From positions 1 through 64,000 of the forward strand of contig BBXU01001744.1 in assembly GCA_001598975.1 (NCBI GenBank): a stretch of 64,000 bases of DNA, given 5' to 3'. Made by a program: the position numbers and the translations under genes. Shown here piece after piece: positions 1 through 11,900 of the stretch (the first letter of the stretch is position 1; every line of letters starts with the position of its first letter). The notes below the pieces were generated by a model that ran no database searches, was not told where the DNA came from, and saw only the letters and a list, made by a program, of their open reading frames with translations. The DNA comes from Parachlorella kessleri (lineage: Eukaryota > Chlorophyta > Trebouxiophyceae > Chlorellales > Chlorellaceae).

Positions 1-1866
1 ATTAACCCCATAATGAAAGCCTCGGGAGCACACGAGATACGCCTCCACAAGGAGGTGCCTGCCCTTTCGGGACAAAAGCTGTTCAGTTGGCAAAGCCAGC
101 CTATGTACCTCACTACCAGGAGATACAGAATCGCACAAACAGGCCTACGCCAGAAAGGCTTGCCTTTGTGCAGCGCAGACATATGCCAGCCGGTTAGGCT
201 GCGTCTTCGTCTGTCTCCAGGTACACCCCTGTCTTGTTCATAGTCACCATGGGGAGAGCATGGCAGCAGACAAGGCTTGCGTATCACAGGCCCACAAGCC
301 ACACTACAGGTTGACTACAGGCCTCAGCACTCAACGCTCAGGTTGCCCTAAACGTGCCCCGCCTAGGCAGACCTAGTCAATGTTGCAAGTTCTCATGGCT
401 TGACAAGTTTTAAAGCATGTTCCTTGTAATACCCGTTCTTGGCTCACCGCAATTGAGCCAGCATGCACCCACATTGAGTCCCGTAGGTAGCGTGGTTCGT
501 CATGTGCATATATGCTGCACCATCATGCTCATCTAGCAGCAAGTATCTGGGCTTCCTAGCAGAGCAGCAACTGTGCCAACATCCCCGCACAAGCCCCAAG
601 TAATGGGCTATGTCTCTAGTGCTGCCCTGCCCCTCAAAAGCTGCCAAAGCTGAGCTACAAGTGCCAGTCATGAAGCCTAGCTAGGTCGGCTGCCGCATGT
701 CATGTAGCCTGCCCGTGTTCTTTTTCATATACAAATTGGGAAAGAGACCGAAAAGCAGAAATTTGGGCAGCGATTCTCCCTACTTATCAGTTCAGAGTTG
801 GTGAGCCGGTGGCCTTCATTCACCACTGATCAGCACAGAGCCGAAACAATGGTCCTCGGGGAATCACCTAAACATCAGGCAACAAAAGAAGTGCCAGTTT
901 GGAGTAGCATGCGCCCGTTATGCTGACATGGGCTTACGTGGCTGCTCCGTGGTCGTTTCGTGACCGGGATGAGCTTTGCAGCATGAGCCGAAGCCGGAAC
1001 CCAGGTTGAAGGGTCGACAGCTGAAACCATCTGTAGCGCCCCGACAGACGGCGCCAGGCAGGGAAGACGTGCACTTGCTGCGCACTGGCGTGCTTCATGG
1101 GGTAACAGGAGGAGAAGAGAAGTTGCTAAGTTGGTGTGACCGATCTGGCATGCTTATGATACAAGGGGGACAGGCTACTTGCAGTGTTGCCAGGGTCACA
1201 AGCTTACAGAGACTCTAGCACAAGCAAGGATGGCTAGTATGTATATATATGGATAGATAGATAAAGTCCCGAGTAGTTTCCTATCAAGCCAGGGCTGACG
1301 AGGCTGTGGAATTCCACCAGGCACGTAGCCTCTGGAAATCCATGCATGACCAATAAGGCGCCAAAACAGTATGCATGCAGAAAGGCATGCAGTTAGCATA
1401 TTGACCCAACGTGCATAACATGGTGGCAGTGTAGTAGCCATGCTACAAGCAGTAGCGCACATAGACTATGCATAACCCCCCATCATGCAAAGCATAGCAT
1501 AGCATGACTTCAATTCAAATAGTCATGCTACAATGCATAGCAGTAAGTTTTGAAATCCCTGCAAACGTGCTGGCCATGAATGCTCACCAGGCAAGCATAA
1601 ATATGTCTGCTTCTTTATACCTTATTCCTCGAGTACTCTAGCAAACAAATAGCTAATGTAACGGGGCTGGAAAGTTGATCATGGTAGCCATTGTGAAGCT
1701 CGAGGCCAGGAAGCTTGAGAATGCCTGGAGAGCAGGATGGTGAGTTACCCAGCGATTCAGCATCCCTTGCCTCATTCAGTGACTGGGATGATCCTTGCGT
1801 GCGCGATGCATTATCAATCGCCTAGGTAGGAAGTGATCGCATGCTGTGCATGCTGAGAGGTCCGCT
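1..1866. other. Intergenic DNA left of the array
   Basis: No coding region could be supported here; the open frames are short and match no array exon. A short TATA/GATA microsatellite lies near 1240-1263 and CATAG repeats near 1490-1505. The stretch about 1660-1715 resembles about 7180-7230, which is the 3' flank of U1. This suggests that another array unit may end just left of this window. Confidence 0.5.
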
Positions 1867-1974
1867 CATGGTGGCATTAAGGGTGGATAACCCTACCTGC
1901 GCACCGTCGATATGACTTGTTCTGGTACGTAGCAGGTCCACGAGCACTGCTGGCAGGTCCACGAGCAGGTCGCC
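1867..1974 (+). promoter_or_regulatory. Conserved 5' leader of U1
   Basis: This stretch, including a GGTGGCATTAA motif and an ACCGTCGATATGACTTGT motif, matches the leader of U2 (8866-8950) and ends in the same AGGTCGCCATGCA start context. U1 alone has a local duplication of CAGGTCCACGAGCA within it. It is probably 5' UTR or core promoter. No clear TATA box is seen. Confidence 0.4.
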
Positions 1975-4900
1975 ATGCAGGAGGCCGGAAACATGGAGCA
2001 ATTGCAGGAGCTACTAGCCTTGACCCTGGCCATTAGTAATGGCCAGGGTCAAGGACGAGGCAGTGCAGGCCAGCCGCAGGTGCTCCTATTGCCGGCACAG
2101 CTTTGGTTGCCTTCTCAGCTGCCTGCAAGTCCGGCTCAAGAGCTAACTCAGAATCTGTACCCCTGCAGGTCCCTGCCTGCCATACCTGCTGGTCTGGCTG
2201 CTGCCGTGGAGGAGCTCTCTGACTGGCTCCACAACGAGACTTTGCTGGACCTGCTCCTGCGCACAGAGGGTGGCGGCCAGTTGACAGCAGACTTGCAGCG
2301 CACGTTTTGTGTGGGTGACCTCCTTGCTCGCTTTTGCAGCGCGGACGGTGTTGCGCAGAATTCAGCAGCTGTGGCTGCCTTCCTTCTTGGCCTCTGTGCC
2401 ATAAGAGCAGTCGTGCCTGGACTAGCTGTGGACTATGCGGCCTTGATGGCGCTGGGTGTCCACATAGATTCTGCGCTGACCATCGCGTCGCAGCAGCATG
2501 ACCCCAAGGAAGGTACGTACTGCTCAAACCTAGCGGTGCTGTGATTCACACTTTAGGCTGTTGCGGCGCCTGAGGGCACCCCCTGTGGGGTACCTGCCCA
2601 TGCCGTGCGCCCGAAGGCGCCCCTTAACCGAAGCACATGCACCACTCGCCGCTCAGCTACGGCTGGGCACTAGGCCTGGTCGCAATTCCGAACGCAACCC
2701 ACAAGCTTATGCACTTCCCGATACAGCTGGCGCGGGCGCAGGCAAGGTGGAGCAAGTCAGCAGGGCTATCATGTAGTTGGCGCCTTGGGTGGACGAGTCG
2801 TACCTGGAGCGGTGTGAATGACTGTGGCACAGCACCTTAAAGACAGGGCCTCCCCCGGAAGATACCTTGGAGGTTGCCTTAGCAGTCTGTGTCAAGCGTT
2901 TCAAGCCGGTCATCTCATTTCAACGATACAATGAGGTTAGCCTGGTGCGAAGGCTTCTGGCAGAAACTATGCGAACGGTAGGGGTACCCCATGACGTGCA
3001 GGTGTGGACTCGCTCACGAGCTTGCAGCAGCTGCGCCAGGCGTACGTGCGGGTTGTTGGCAATTGCATGTTGGAGGCTCGTATTGATGATCTGTGTGGTC
3101 TGGCCCTTCAAGGCGCTGTTATGGAGGCCCTGCTGCACCTCACCCTGGGCGAGCTCAGCGCAGCATGCCAGCTGGCAGAAGGGCGGCACAGCTGCCGGGC
3201 GGAACCAGCACCAAATGGCTCAGCATACCTGGCTCAGTCAGAGCAGCCTGCACTTCGTCTACAACCACACGAGCACTCCAGAGCTGCCAGTGGCCATGCT
3301 GCTCAGCTACTCAATATATTGTTTTCGTTGGCCAGAGAGGAGGCTCGTGAGGGCTGCATCAAATTGCAGCGTTTGATTGGCTTCGGGGCTGACCTTGTTG
3401 AGGTGGGGCAGGCGTCTTGTCAATGTCAGGATGTGAAATGTGGCAGCTTTGCTTCGTGCTGGCCGACAGTGGACACCATTAGTATATAGGCGATATGGTC
3501 GTTGCTTGCCCCGATTCAGATGCTTGGTCCCGAACTTGCTCAACGACATTTCATTTTGGGCACAGGTATCAACCAAGGAGAGCAATCCCGTGTTCCATGC
3601 TGCATGTGTCGGATCTTGAAAACCTGCCCTGCAGCCATGTCCCAAACTGCGTTATGCACTTCCATGCGTTTGCTGTAGGTATTTTGTTCGCGGCCTTTGA
3701 TAATCTACCGCTATGGCCTGCAGGTGCTGAATCAACATACCAGCGCAGACGGCCAGCTGACCAGCCTGCAACCGGGAGTGTTAAGTCCGGCAGTTGATGG
3801 CCTTGGCATTGTGCTCTGTCTTCAGCTGGGGGTGGTGAAGTCCCTGAGACACCCAAGCAAGGCAGAGAAGGCAGCCCTGCAGGACGTTTTCAAGCAGCGG
3901 ATGCAGTGGGTGGGGGCTGCAGCAGCGCTAGCGAAGGTCCTGCATCAGGTGGCCGATACTGCAGTGGGCGGCAGCACGGCTCAGCAGCGGGGCCTTGCGA
4001 GCGAGGTGGCATGCAGCGCTTGGACAGGCCTCCACACCGTTATACTTTTGATGCAGGATGTGTACTCCGGGCACTATGCGCCAGGGCATTCCAGCAATGC
4101 CAGTTGCCTAGGGAAGCCCGGCGGCTTTGCCATGGTGCCTGGCGCTGTTGAGCCTCTCCTGGAGCTGGCAGAGCTGCTGCTGCGGCTGGTAGCCAAGCTG
4201 CCTGCTCTGGCTGGGTTGTGGGTCAGCTTTGACACTATACAAGATCAGCACGAGCCAGCTAAGTTTCTCTGGGCAATTGGGGTCTACATCATCACCGACT
4301 TGACTGTTGCACCCTCACATGACATATCAGGCGCGTCAGATCATTGGCAGCCCGGGCATTGTGGCAAGGGTGATCGAAGCAGGGGCAGTAGCAGCAGTGG
4401 CGGCGGCGGCGGCGGCAGCAGCAGCAGCAGCTTGGTACCTAAGACCCTTCTGTGCAAGGTTGTCAGCCTGGCAGGCACAGCAGCCAAGCTTGGTCGCTGC
4501 CTGCCGGCCATAACGCCAGGACTTGGTCCCTGGGACTCTTCCCGTGCGCAGCAGTATCTGTTAATCGTGGAGCATGTGTCAGCCATGTGCTGCTCTGTTC
4601 TGACGCTTCAGCCACATCTAATAGACACCCCTGGCCCGCATCGCAGCCTGACCCGCCACCTGCAGAGCACAGGCTTCCTGGCCTTCCTGTGTCTGCCGGC
4701 TGTGTCATGGGCCCTGGGATGCCAGGACCTCCAGGCCAAGCACCTCCTGGCAGCAAACCAAAGGCCCGCCAATAACCTGTACAACCTGCTGGTTCAGGTG
4801 GGCAGTAAACTGCATGGTAAGTGCGTGCTGCACTTATTGTCGGCAGGGCTGAGTGGGAACCAACCTCAGCTCTTGTATGATGTGAGCCAGAAAGCCTATA

Positions 4901-6788
4901 TCTCTCCAACAGTTCAGCAATTTCATGCCGCAATGGGATCGTCACGCACTGCACATAGTATCTTGCTGACATGCTTGTGCCATGGTGCCTAGACCGCTGC
5001 TCACGCCAGCCCGCTTCGAACGGTGAGTATTGTATCCTGCAGCTGCGGGAGCTCCACCTCGTCGATGATGCTGTGTGGGGAGGCGGCCTGGGCCCGCTGC
5101 TGAAGCACTACTTGCAGAAGCTACTGGTAAGAGTCATTGGGGTCGAGCACCAAATACCTTTCCTCCTCGCAAAAACCTGAACGATGGCAAGGCTCTACAT
5201 TTCATCCACCTGCAGCTGGCCTGCAATTGGTTGGTCAGAGCGTCCTGACAGTGCACTGTGTTTTCACACCATGCCTGACAACCAGGCTGCCGCACTCATG
5301 ATGTTGTGCTTTCTCAGGCTTGAGGTAGGTGAAGCGTCATGCGTCTTGAAACATTTCTGCTGATGCTTGGCCAACCTGCCTGTGGTACAGGGGGCAGATC
5401 ATATGATTGGGGCAATGACAATACTCACGCAGCTCGGCGGATTGCTTGAAGCAAAGCACGCGGAGGCCCTTGCTGTGACCCTCGTCAAGGACGGCTTGCT
5501 GCAGGCTACAGCAGAGTATTGCTTGGGCCTGGTAACATGTCAAAACGTTAAGGTGAGTAGTCCATGAGCCCTGGTTGTTCCATACTGGTTCCTGCTGCCT
5601 TAGGGTCTGCCGCTTGCACTGCAACCTCGCCATGGTTGGAACGACCATTCAAGCATGATTAATGCATGAACGACTAACTAAATGGTAGCTCGAAGGTCAT
5701 GTGGGCTCACGGTCTGCCGTCGACAACCATATAAATGAATAAATGAATAATTAAATAAGCCCAGGCCTCAGCTACGGCTGGGTGCCGAGTGATGCCCTGT
5801 GGCCACCAGTTGTCGAGGTTCAGGGCTGTTTGAATGTGAACTGTGGGGCTGCTGGAAACGGTTTCATTTATAACTGGTATTACATGGATGACGTGCATAA
5901 AGACAAGCACCATAATAGCAGCACCCTCGCAAGGGTGAGTGGCCCGCCCGCCGACAGTGAGACTGTCAATGACCAGACAATGGTCTGCAGAACATGGCTG
6001 CATGGAGTGCTTGGGACATTAGCAAGATTTTGTTGCCACACAACAGTAATCCCTTGCTGCGCAGGGAGCGGACGGGATGCTATTGTCAGTAGCGATGCTT
6101 CTGAGGGCTGTCTGCGCCTTGCTGGACGACAACGCCTCCACCGAGCTGCTAACCACCTTCTCATCACTGCTGAAAGACGTGCCGCCACTGCAAGCCTGTA
6201 ACCGCACAACAGGCAGCCACGGGTCCAATGACGTTTTCATGTCTGTCCCGCGAGGGCCCTGGTTTGCAAAATATAAAACAGAGACGGCATGGACTAAGGT
6301 CTGCAGCAAGCTTCTCCCTGCTCTGTCAAGAACCTGCGAAGCGCTCGCTGAGGGCAGCCAGAAGGAGCAGCACCAAGATGGAATCTTTCGTGATGTGGCG
6401 GTGTCAGCCTGGACCTGCTGCAACCCGGCCTGCACCAACATGGCCAGCCACCAGGAGGCCTCCCTGGCGCTCAGCAAGTGCACAGGGTGCGGGGAGGCGC
6501 GCTACTGCAGCAAGTGAGTCGGTGTGGTACTGATGATTGGATGGCTTGGCTGTTTCTGCTTCTGAGGTTCAGAGGGTAGTTCTGTGGAGCCCCGCCATGA
6601 AGCAAAATCAGACGGCTAAGGTGCTGCCGCACGACGCACGTGTCAGCTCATTTGAGTGCAGACGCCTGCATGATGGGGCCATGGCATGCATGTGTACTGC
6701 CGCTGACATAGAGATCCTGTTCAACCGCAGGGCGTGCCAGAGGCATGACTGGCAGAGGCACAAGCCCATCTGCCGCGCCATAGCCTAG
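1975..6788 (+). CDS. Array unit U1: MYND zinc-finger protein, exon 1 frameshifted
   Basis: Exons by splice sites and phase: 1975-2079, 2169-2512, 3002-3402, 3724-4797, 5043-5126, 5391-5552, 6065-6513, 6731-6788. The C-terminus is a MYND finger: CNPAC and CTGC pairs, YCSK, then CQRHDW and HKPIC across the last intron. Exon 4 has a Gly/Ser linker (about 4386-4432) and the family motif RSLTRHLQSTGFLAFLCLPA. Exon 1 carries a 25-nt insertion relative to U2 that makes a perfect hairpin (2018-2054) and shifts the frame. Without it the spliced length is a multiple of three (883 aa). If intron 1 is retained, the frame from ATG 1975 stays open through exon 2 to 2544. The stop is three codons earlier than in the paralogues. 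A TGTAA at 7078-7082 may be the polyadenylation signal. MYND fingers normally bind proline-rich partner peptides; no catalytic domain is seen, so the role is unknown. Confidence 0.75.
2018..2054. repeat. Perfect 18-bp hairpin in U1 exon 1
   Basis: Arms 2018-2035 and 2037-2054 are exact reverse complements with a one-base loop (G2036). U2 has only the downstream arm sequence at the same place, so the upstream arm is a new inverted copy of it. Confidence 0.9.
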
Positions 6789-7637
6789 CTGAAGTGAGCC
6801 AGTGTTTGGGGATATAGCCAGGCAGGGCTTGGTTGCGTCTATTTGCCGCTTGCCATCAGCGAGGGAGTCTCTGCATGGGCAGGCGGCTTCAAACAGATGG
6901 AATCCAAAGACACTGTCTAAGTATTGTATAGGGGTTACAGTTTCAGAGTGCATGGGATTGCAGAGTTCATGGTTTATGAGCGTAGCGGCGATGATAGGTT
7001 GAGTGGTAGTTACGGAGTTCCAGCAGCGTGCGTATGCTACCATCTGGCGTTGAAAAGAGGTAAATGCAAAAAACATTTGTAAATTCTGATGAGCTTACCT
7101 TGCAGGTTCGGCATGCAAGCATATCCCTCATTATGATCATCTGTTACACTCTGCACCTCCATCTAGCAATCAAGTAACTCACATGATGAGGCTGGAAAGT
7201 TTGCCATTGTGAAGTGCATGGCCAGCTAGCTTCTACTTTTGGTCGAGTGTATACACGTAGAATCACATCAACTGCAAAGACTTTACACCCAGCATACTTC
7301 GAGGCGTAACAGCGGCCGCTTGGGGTAGTCTTGGCAAGTTGCAAGGAGACAACATGCTCATGCCCAGGCCTGCTCATGAGCATCAGCAAAAATTCTGCAT
7401 CCAGCCCTGTCAGTCCAGCTCAACTCTCACTCCCTGTTCGCACTAGTTGCCACCCATGCTAAAACTTCGGCATCTTTATGTTTAGCTGACTAGCAGCCAT
7501 TGAAGACTTTAAAGAAAATTTGGCGTGGAAGTACTTAAATAAGTACTTCCACGCCAAATTTTCTTTAAAGTCTTAGTTTTATAAATTACTGCAGCCTTCA
7601 GATTAGTACTAGTAGTGGCCTTGGTTAGGTCAGTTAT
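6789..7637. other. U1 3' flank
   Basis: Noncoding. It holds a TGTAA at 7078-7082 and sequence resembling the DNA left of U1 (about 7180-7230), then the 72-bp palindrome, and ends at the CACTA-like element. No further gene is seen. Confidence 0.5.
7503..7574. repeat. 72-bp near-perfect palindrome
   Basis: Arms 7503-7537 and 7540-7574 (35 bp each) are exact reverse complements around the dinucleotide AA. The arms run from AAGACTTTAAAG to GAAGTACTTA. The sequence is AT-rich compared with its surroundings and has no counterpart in the 3' flank of the other units, so it looks like an insertion or a foldback element. Confidence 0.9.
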
Positions 7638-8789
7638 CACTAGGACGAGAGGGTCCTGCAGAACAGCGCCAGTATAGAGCCAGGCCAGTAGCGCCAGGAC
7701 AACGCCAGTAAAGGTGCAGTATCACACAGGACTGGCGTAGCACTGGCACGTACTGGCAGCCTTCTGGCGCTACCCCAGCGCGCCAGTCAGCCCGCCATTT
7801 GGGCGCCAGCGGGGGCCAGCCCGGTCACATCTAGAATACCGCCATTACAGCTCCATTGTGGCGCGGTATTGTGCCAGTTCAACCACAGGTAACCGCCAAG
7901 AATGAGCCAGTAAGTGGCCAGGAAGGGCGCTCCGGTTGGTGCAATATTGGCGCTGTTCTGCGGGCACCTGGGGAGACACTGGGATAGCGCCAGTGTAACC
8001 TCAATGTTGTGCAATACTGCGCCAGTTCAGCAACAGGTTGCATCCAGTACGCAGCCAGATTGCGGTCAGTAAAGGCCTTGGTTGGCGCAATATTGGCGCT
8101 GTTCTGCAGGCACCAGGGGCCCATATGGTGGGTCAGCCAGCTGGGCTGGCAGGCCTTTTCTTGCCTGGGTTTGTGCCATGTCTCTGTGCCCGTATCATGC
8201 TGCTGTTCTACAAAATGTAAAGACTTTTCTAGTAGGTAAGACCCACAGGCCACCAAGCCTGACACCGGGCTCAAATCACGGGTACAACCCACGGATACAT
8301 ACACACGACAGCATAGGCAAGGCAGCTCAACTCACAAGTCAAATGGAAGGGAACTTGTGCTGCTGCTTTGCTCTTTGCTTTCCAGCTCTCCTTTGCTAAG
8401 CTGCTACTTGTATGCTCCATGCTTGGTTGATGCTTTGAGTTTGTGCTGGTCTGTTGTTCTGCTCAGCCCATATCATGGGTTCCTGGTGCTCCTGGTAGGG
8501 GTCTTGTCATGACAAAGGCCAGACTGGTGTTACAACCTCATATATGCGGTGGCCTGAGCTTGTAACAACTCGCTATCATTGCAGCTCTAGAAGGAGGTTG
8601 CTGGGCCCCAGGGTCCTGCAGGACAGCGCCAGTATGCCGCCAATGTTGTCATATTCTGGCTCCAGACTGCCCCTGATTGTCTCAGTACTAGCCCAATAAT
8701 GGCGCGCACAAACTGGCCCAGAATGGCGCTAGCCTGCATGGCAGTGTCGGCATACTGGCGCTGTTCTGCAGGACCCTCTCGTCCTAGTG
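7638..8789. mobile_element. Non-autonomous CACTA-like DNA transposon
   Basis: The 1152-bp element has perfect 38-bp terminal inverted repeats (7638-7675 and 8752-8789) starting CACTAGGACGAGAGGGTCCT. The CACTA terminus and many subterminal repeats of the type GCGCCAGTA / TACTGGCGC, in both orientations, are hallmarks of the CACTA (En/Spm) superfamily. The flanking trinucleotides are TAT (7635-7637) and GAT (8790-8792), an imperfect match to the usual 3-bp target duplication. An extra inverted copy of the end (8610-8639 against 8748-8777) forms an internal foldback. No transposase is encoded, so it would need a partner element. The identical ends suggest recent insertion. Confidence 0.8.
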
Positions 8790-8865
8790 GATGCATATAT
8801 GGGACTGATCATCATGCTGAGGTCCACCGACCTCATGAGTCATGCTGGGCCTGCTGACCGGTCCC

Positions 8866-8950
8866 ATGGTGGCATTAAAGTGGACAACCCTACCTCCTCA
8901 CCGTCGATATGACTTGTGTCGGTGCGTGACAGGTCCTAGAGCAGGTCGCC
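8866..8950 (+). promoter_or_regulatory. Conserved 5' leader of U2
   Basis: Matches the U1 leader (1867-1974) down to the AGGTCGCCATGCA start context, without the duplication seen in U1. Confidence 0.4.
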
Positions 8951-11900
8951 ATGCAAGGAGCCAAAAACATGGAGTTTTTACAGGAGCTAATAGCTAGAGT
9001 CAAGGAAGAGGCAGTGCAGGCCAGCCGCAGGTGCTCCCCTTAAGGGCAAGCTTGCAGGCACAGCATTGCTTGCCTTCTCACTGAGGGCTGGCAGCTGACT
9101 GCAGTCCGGCTCAAGAGCCCACTTGAGTAGAGCCGACTTGAGCTCATGGGCCTGATCAGATCGTGGACCCCCTGCAGGACCCTGCCTGTCATACCTGCGG
9201 GTCTGGCTGGTGCTGTTGAAGCGCTCTCTGACTGGCTTCACGGCGTGACTTCGATGGACCTGCTCCTGCGCACAGCGGGTGGCGGCCAGTTGATAGCAGA
9301 CCTGCAGTGTGTGTTTTGCACGGGTGACCTCCTGGCTCGCTTTTGCAGCGAGGACGCTGTTGTGCACAATCCAGCAGCTGTAGATGCCTTCCTTCTTGGC
9401 CTGGGTGCCATAACAGCAGCCGTACCGGGGGTAGCTGTAGACTATCCGGCCCTGATGACGCTGGGTATTTAAATAGACTGTGCGCTGACCATCGCGTCGC
9501 AACACCAGGAACCCAACGAAGGTACGTACAAGTTTTTATGACCCCCTGCTGCAAACTAGCGGTCTTGCCAATTACGCTTCAAAGTGCGGTTGCGTCTGAG
9601 GCCGCCCTGTGGGGTACCTGCCCATGGCATGCGCCCAAAGGCAACCCCTGCACCCATGCCCCTGCACAGTGCCCACAGTGCACCATTCGTCACTAAGCAA
9701 TGGCCGGGCACCAGGCCCGGGCGTATATAATCAAGTACAACCCAAAATCTCATGCACTCTTCGGTACAGCTGGTAGGCAAGGTGGAGAAGGGTCAGCAGG
9801 GACTGTTAGGTAGTAAGCGCCTTGGGTGGACGCAAGGCACCCATGGCGGGGTGAATGATTGTGTCAAAACACCTTGAACGGGCCTCCCTAGGAAGGTGCC
9901 TTGAAGGTTTTGCTTAGCGGTCTGCGTCGAGCGTTTCTAGCCTGTTATTACATGCCAGCGAGTCAGTGAGCTCAGCCTAGTACGACCGTTGTGGCATAAC
10001 TATTTACAGTATGTGGACCGCATGGCGTGCAGGTGTGGACTCGCCCACCGGCTTGCAACAGCTTCGTCAGGCGTGCGTTTGGGTTGTTGGTACCTGCATA
10101 TCTGACCATGTGGCGGGAGCTCAAGTTAAAGGCCGGTGTGGTGTGGCCCTCAAAAGCGCTGTTCTGGAGCCCCTGCTGCACCTGACTCTGGGAGAGCTAA
10201 ATGAAGCGTGCCAGCTGGCAGAAGAACAGCATCGCGGCCGGGCAGAATCAGCAACAGATCGCTTAGGAAACCTGGAGGCAGAGCAGCCTGGATCTCGCCT
10301 CCAGCCACAAGAGCACACTAGAGCGGGTCACGCTGCTCGGCTGCTCACTGCATTGTTCCTGTTAGCTATGGAGGACCTTGGTCGGGGCGGCCTGGATTTG
10401 CAGCGCTTAATTGGCTGCGGGGCTGGCCTTGTTGAGGTGAGACTTGCGCCTTATTCAGCTTGGCCTGTGAAGGGAGGCAGCCTGGCTTTGTACTGGCCAT
10501 TACTTGGACACCAGTGGTGAGTGGGTGGTGCTGTACAGCACATGTGCTCTGGTCGCCCCAAACCATGATGTTTGATCTCACACGTGCGCAACGCATTGGA
10601 CTGGTTGGGCCAAGCTGTCAACGATAGAGTTGTCCCTCATGCATGGTGCACGGGTGGTCAACTGAAAGCAAACCTGCCCATGGCCGTTTGCCAGGCTAGC
10701 TTTTTGCAGTTGCATGAGATTCTCTAGGCACTTTGGACACGGCCTCCAATCATGGCCCCCGAAATGGCCCCCTAATCCCTGCTGCAGTGGCCTGCAGGTG
10801 TTGAATCAGTACACTAACTTAGATAGCCAGCTCACCAGCCTGCACTTCGAAGTGCTGCATCCGGCTGTCGAAGGCCTCGCCACTGTGCTGTACCTTCAGC
10901 GGGGGGTGCTGATGCCCCTGAGAGACTCTCAGGCGAGCGAGGCACAAGAGGCAGCCCTGAAGGGCGTCCTAAAGCAGCGGATGCAGTGGATGGGGGCTGC
11001 AGCAGCGCTGGCAAAGGTCTTACATTACCTGGCTGACGCTGCTGCTGGCGGCAGCAACAACATGGCTCAGCAAAGGGGCCTGGTGAGCGAGTTGGTGCGC
11101 GAAGCGTCGAGTGGCCTTCAGACCAGTATGGTATTGATGCAAGATTTGTACATGGGGCGCTATGAGCCAGGGCGTCCCAGCGATGCTACCTGCATAGGGC
11201 AGCCCGGGGGCTTTGCGGTGATACCTGGCGCTGTTGAGCCTCTTCTGGAGCTGGCAGAGCTGCTGCTAAGGCTGATATCCAAGCAGCCTGCTCTGGCTGG
11301 GTTGAAAGGCAGCCCCAGCACTGCACAAGACCATCACATGCCAGCTCAGCTTCTCCTGTCAATTGGAGCCTTCATCACCACCGACTTGCATGTTGCGTCT
11401 TCTTTACTCAAAATAAGGGAAGGTTCACAGCAGGGGCAGCCTGGGCAGTCCGGCCAGGGTAACCGCAGCATGGGCAGCAGCAGCAGCACCAGCAGCAGCA
11501 GCAGCAGCAGGGGGTTGGTACCAGAAACTCTTCTGTGGAAGGTTGTCAGCTTGGCAGGCACAGCAGCTAAGCTTGGTCGCTGCTTGCCTACCTTACCCCC
11601 AGGACTCGAGGAGACTTCCACCTTTGCTCAGCACTATCTACGTCTCGTACTGAATATGTCAGCCATGTGCTGCTCTGTCCTGGCCCTCACTCCGACTCAG
11701 CTAGGAACCCCTGGCCTGCAGCGCAGCGTGACACAGCACTTGAGAAGCACGGGGTTCCTGGCCTATCTGTGCCTGCCAGCAGTGGCCCGGGCCCTGGGAT
11801 GCCCAGACCTCCCGGCCGAGTACCTCCTAAACACCTCCGAAGAGGATGAGATGCCCCCAGCTGACTTTCACAATCTGCTGGATCAGGTGGGCGTAAGCGC

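Noticed and set aside
2033..2527. Long open frames on the - strand opposite exon 2 and similar exons of other units
   Set aside because: They are shadows of GC-rich conserved exons; the + strand frames show paralogue conservation, splice sites and the MYND motif.
5218..5265. Similarity of U1 intron 5 to the tRNA-like stretch (shared TTGGTCAGAGCGTCC)
   Set aside because: The surrounding intron aligns with U2 intron 5, so it is ordinary array sequence; the 15-base match is probably chance.
8082..8399. Open frame within the CACTA-like element
   Set aside because: It overlaps repeated subterminal motifs and has no similarity to TNP1/TNP2-type proteins; chance frame.
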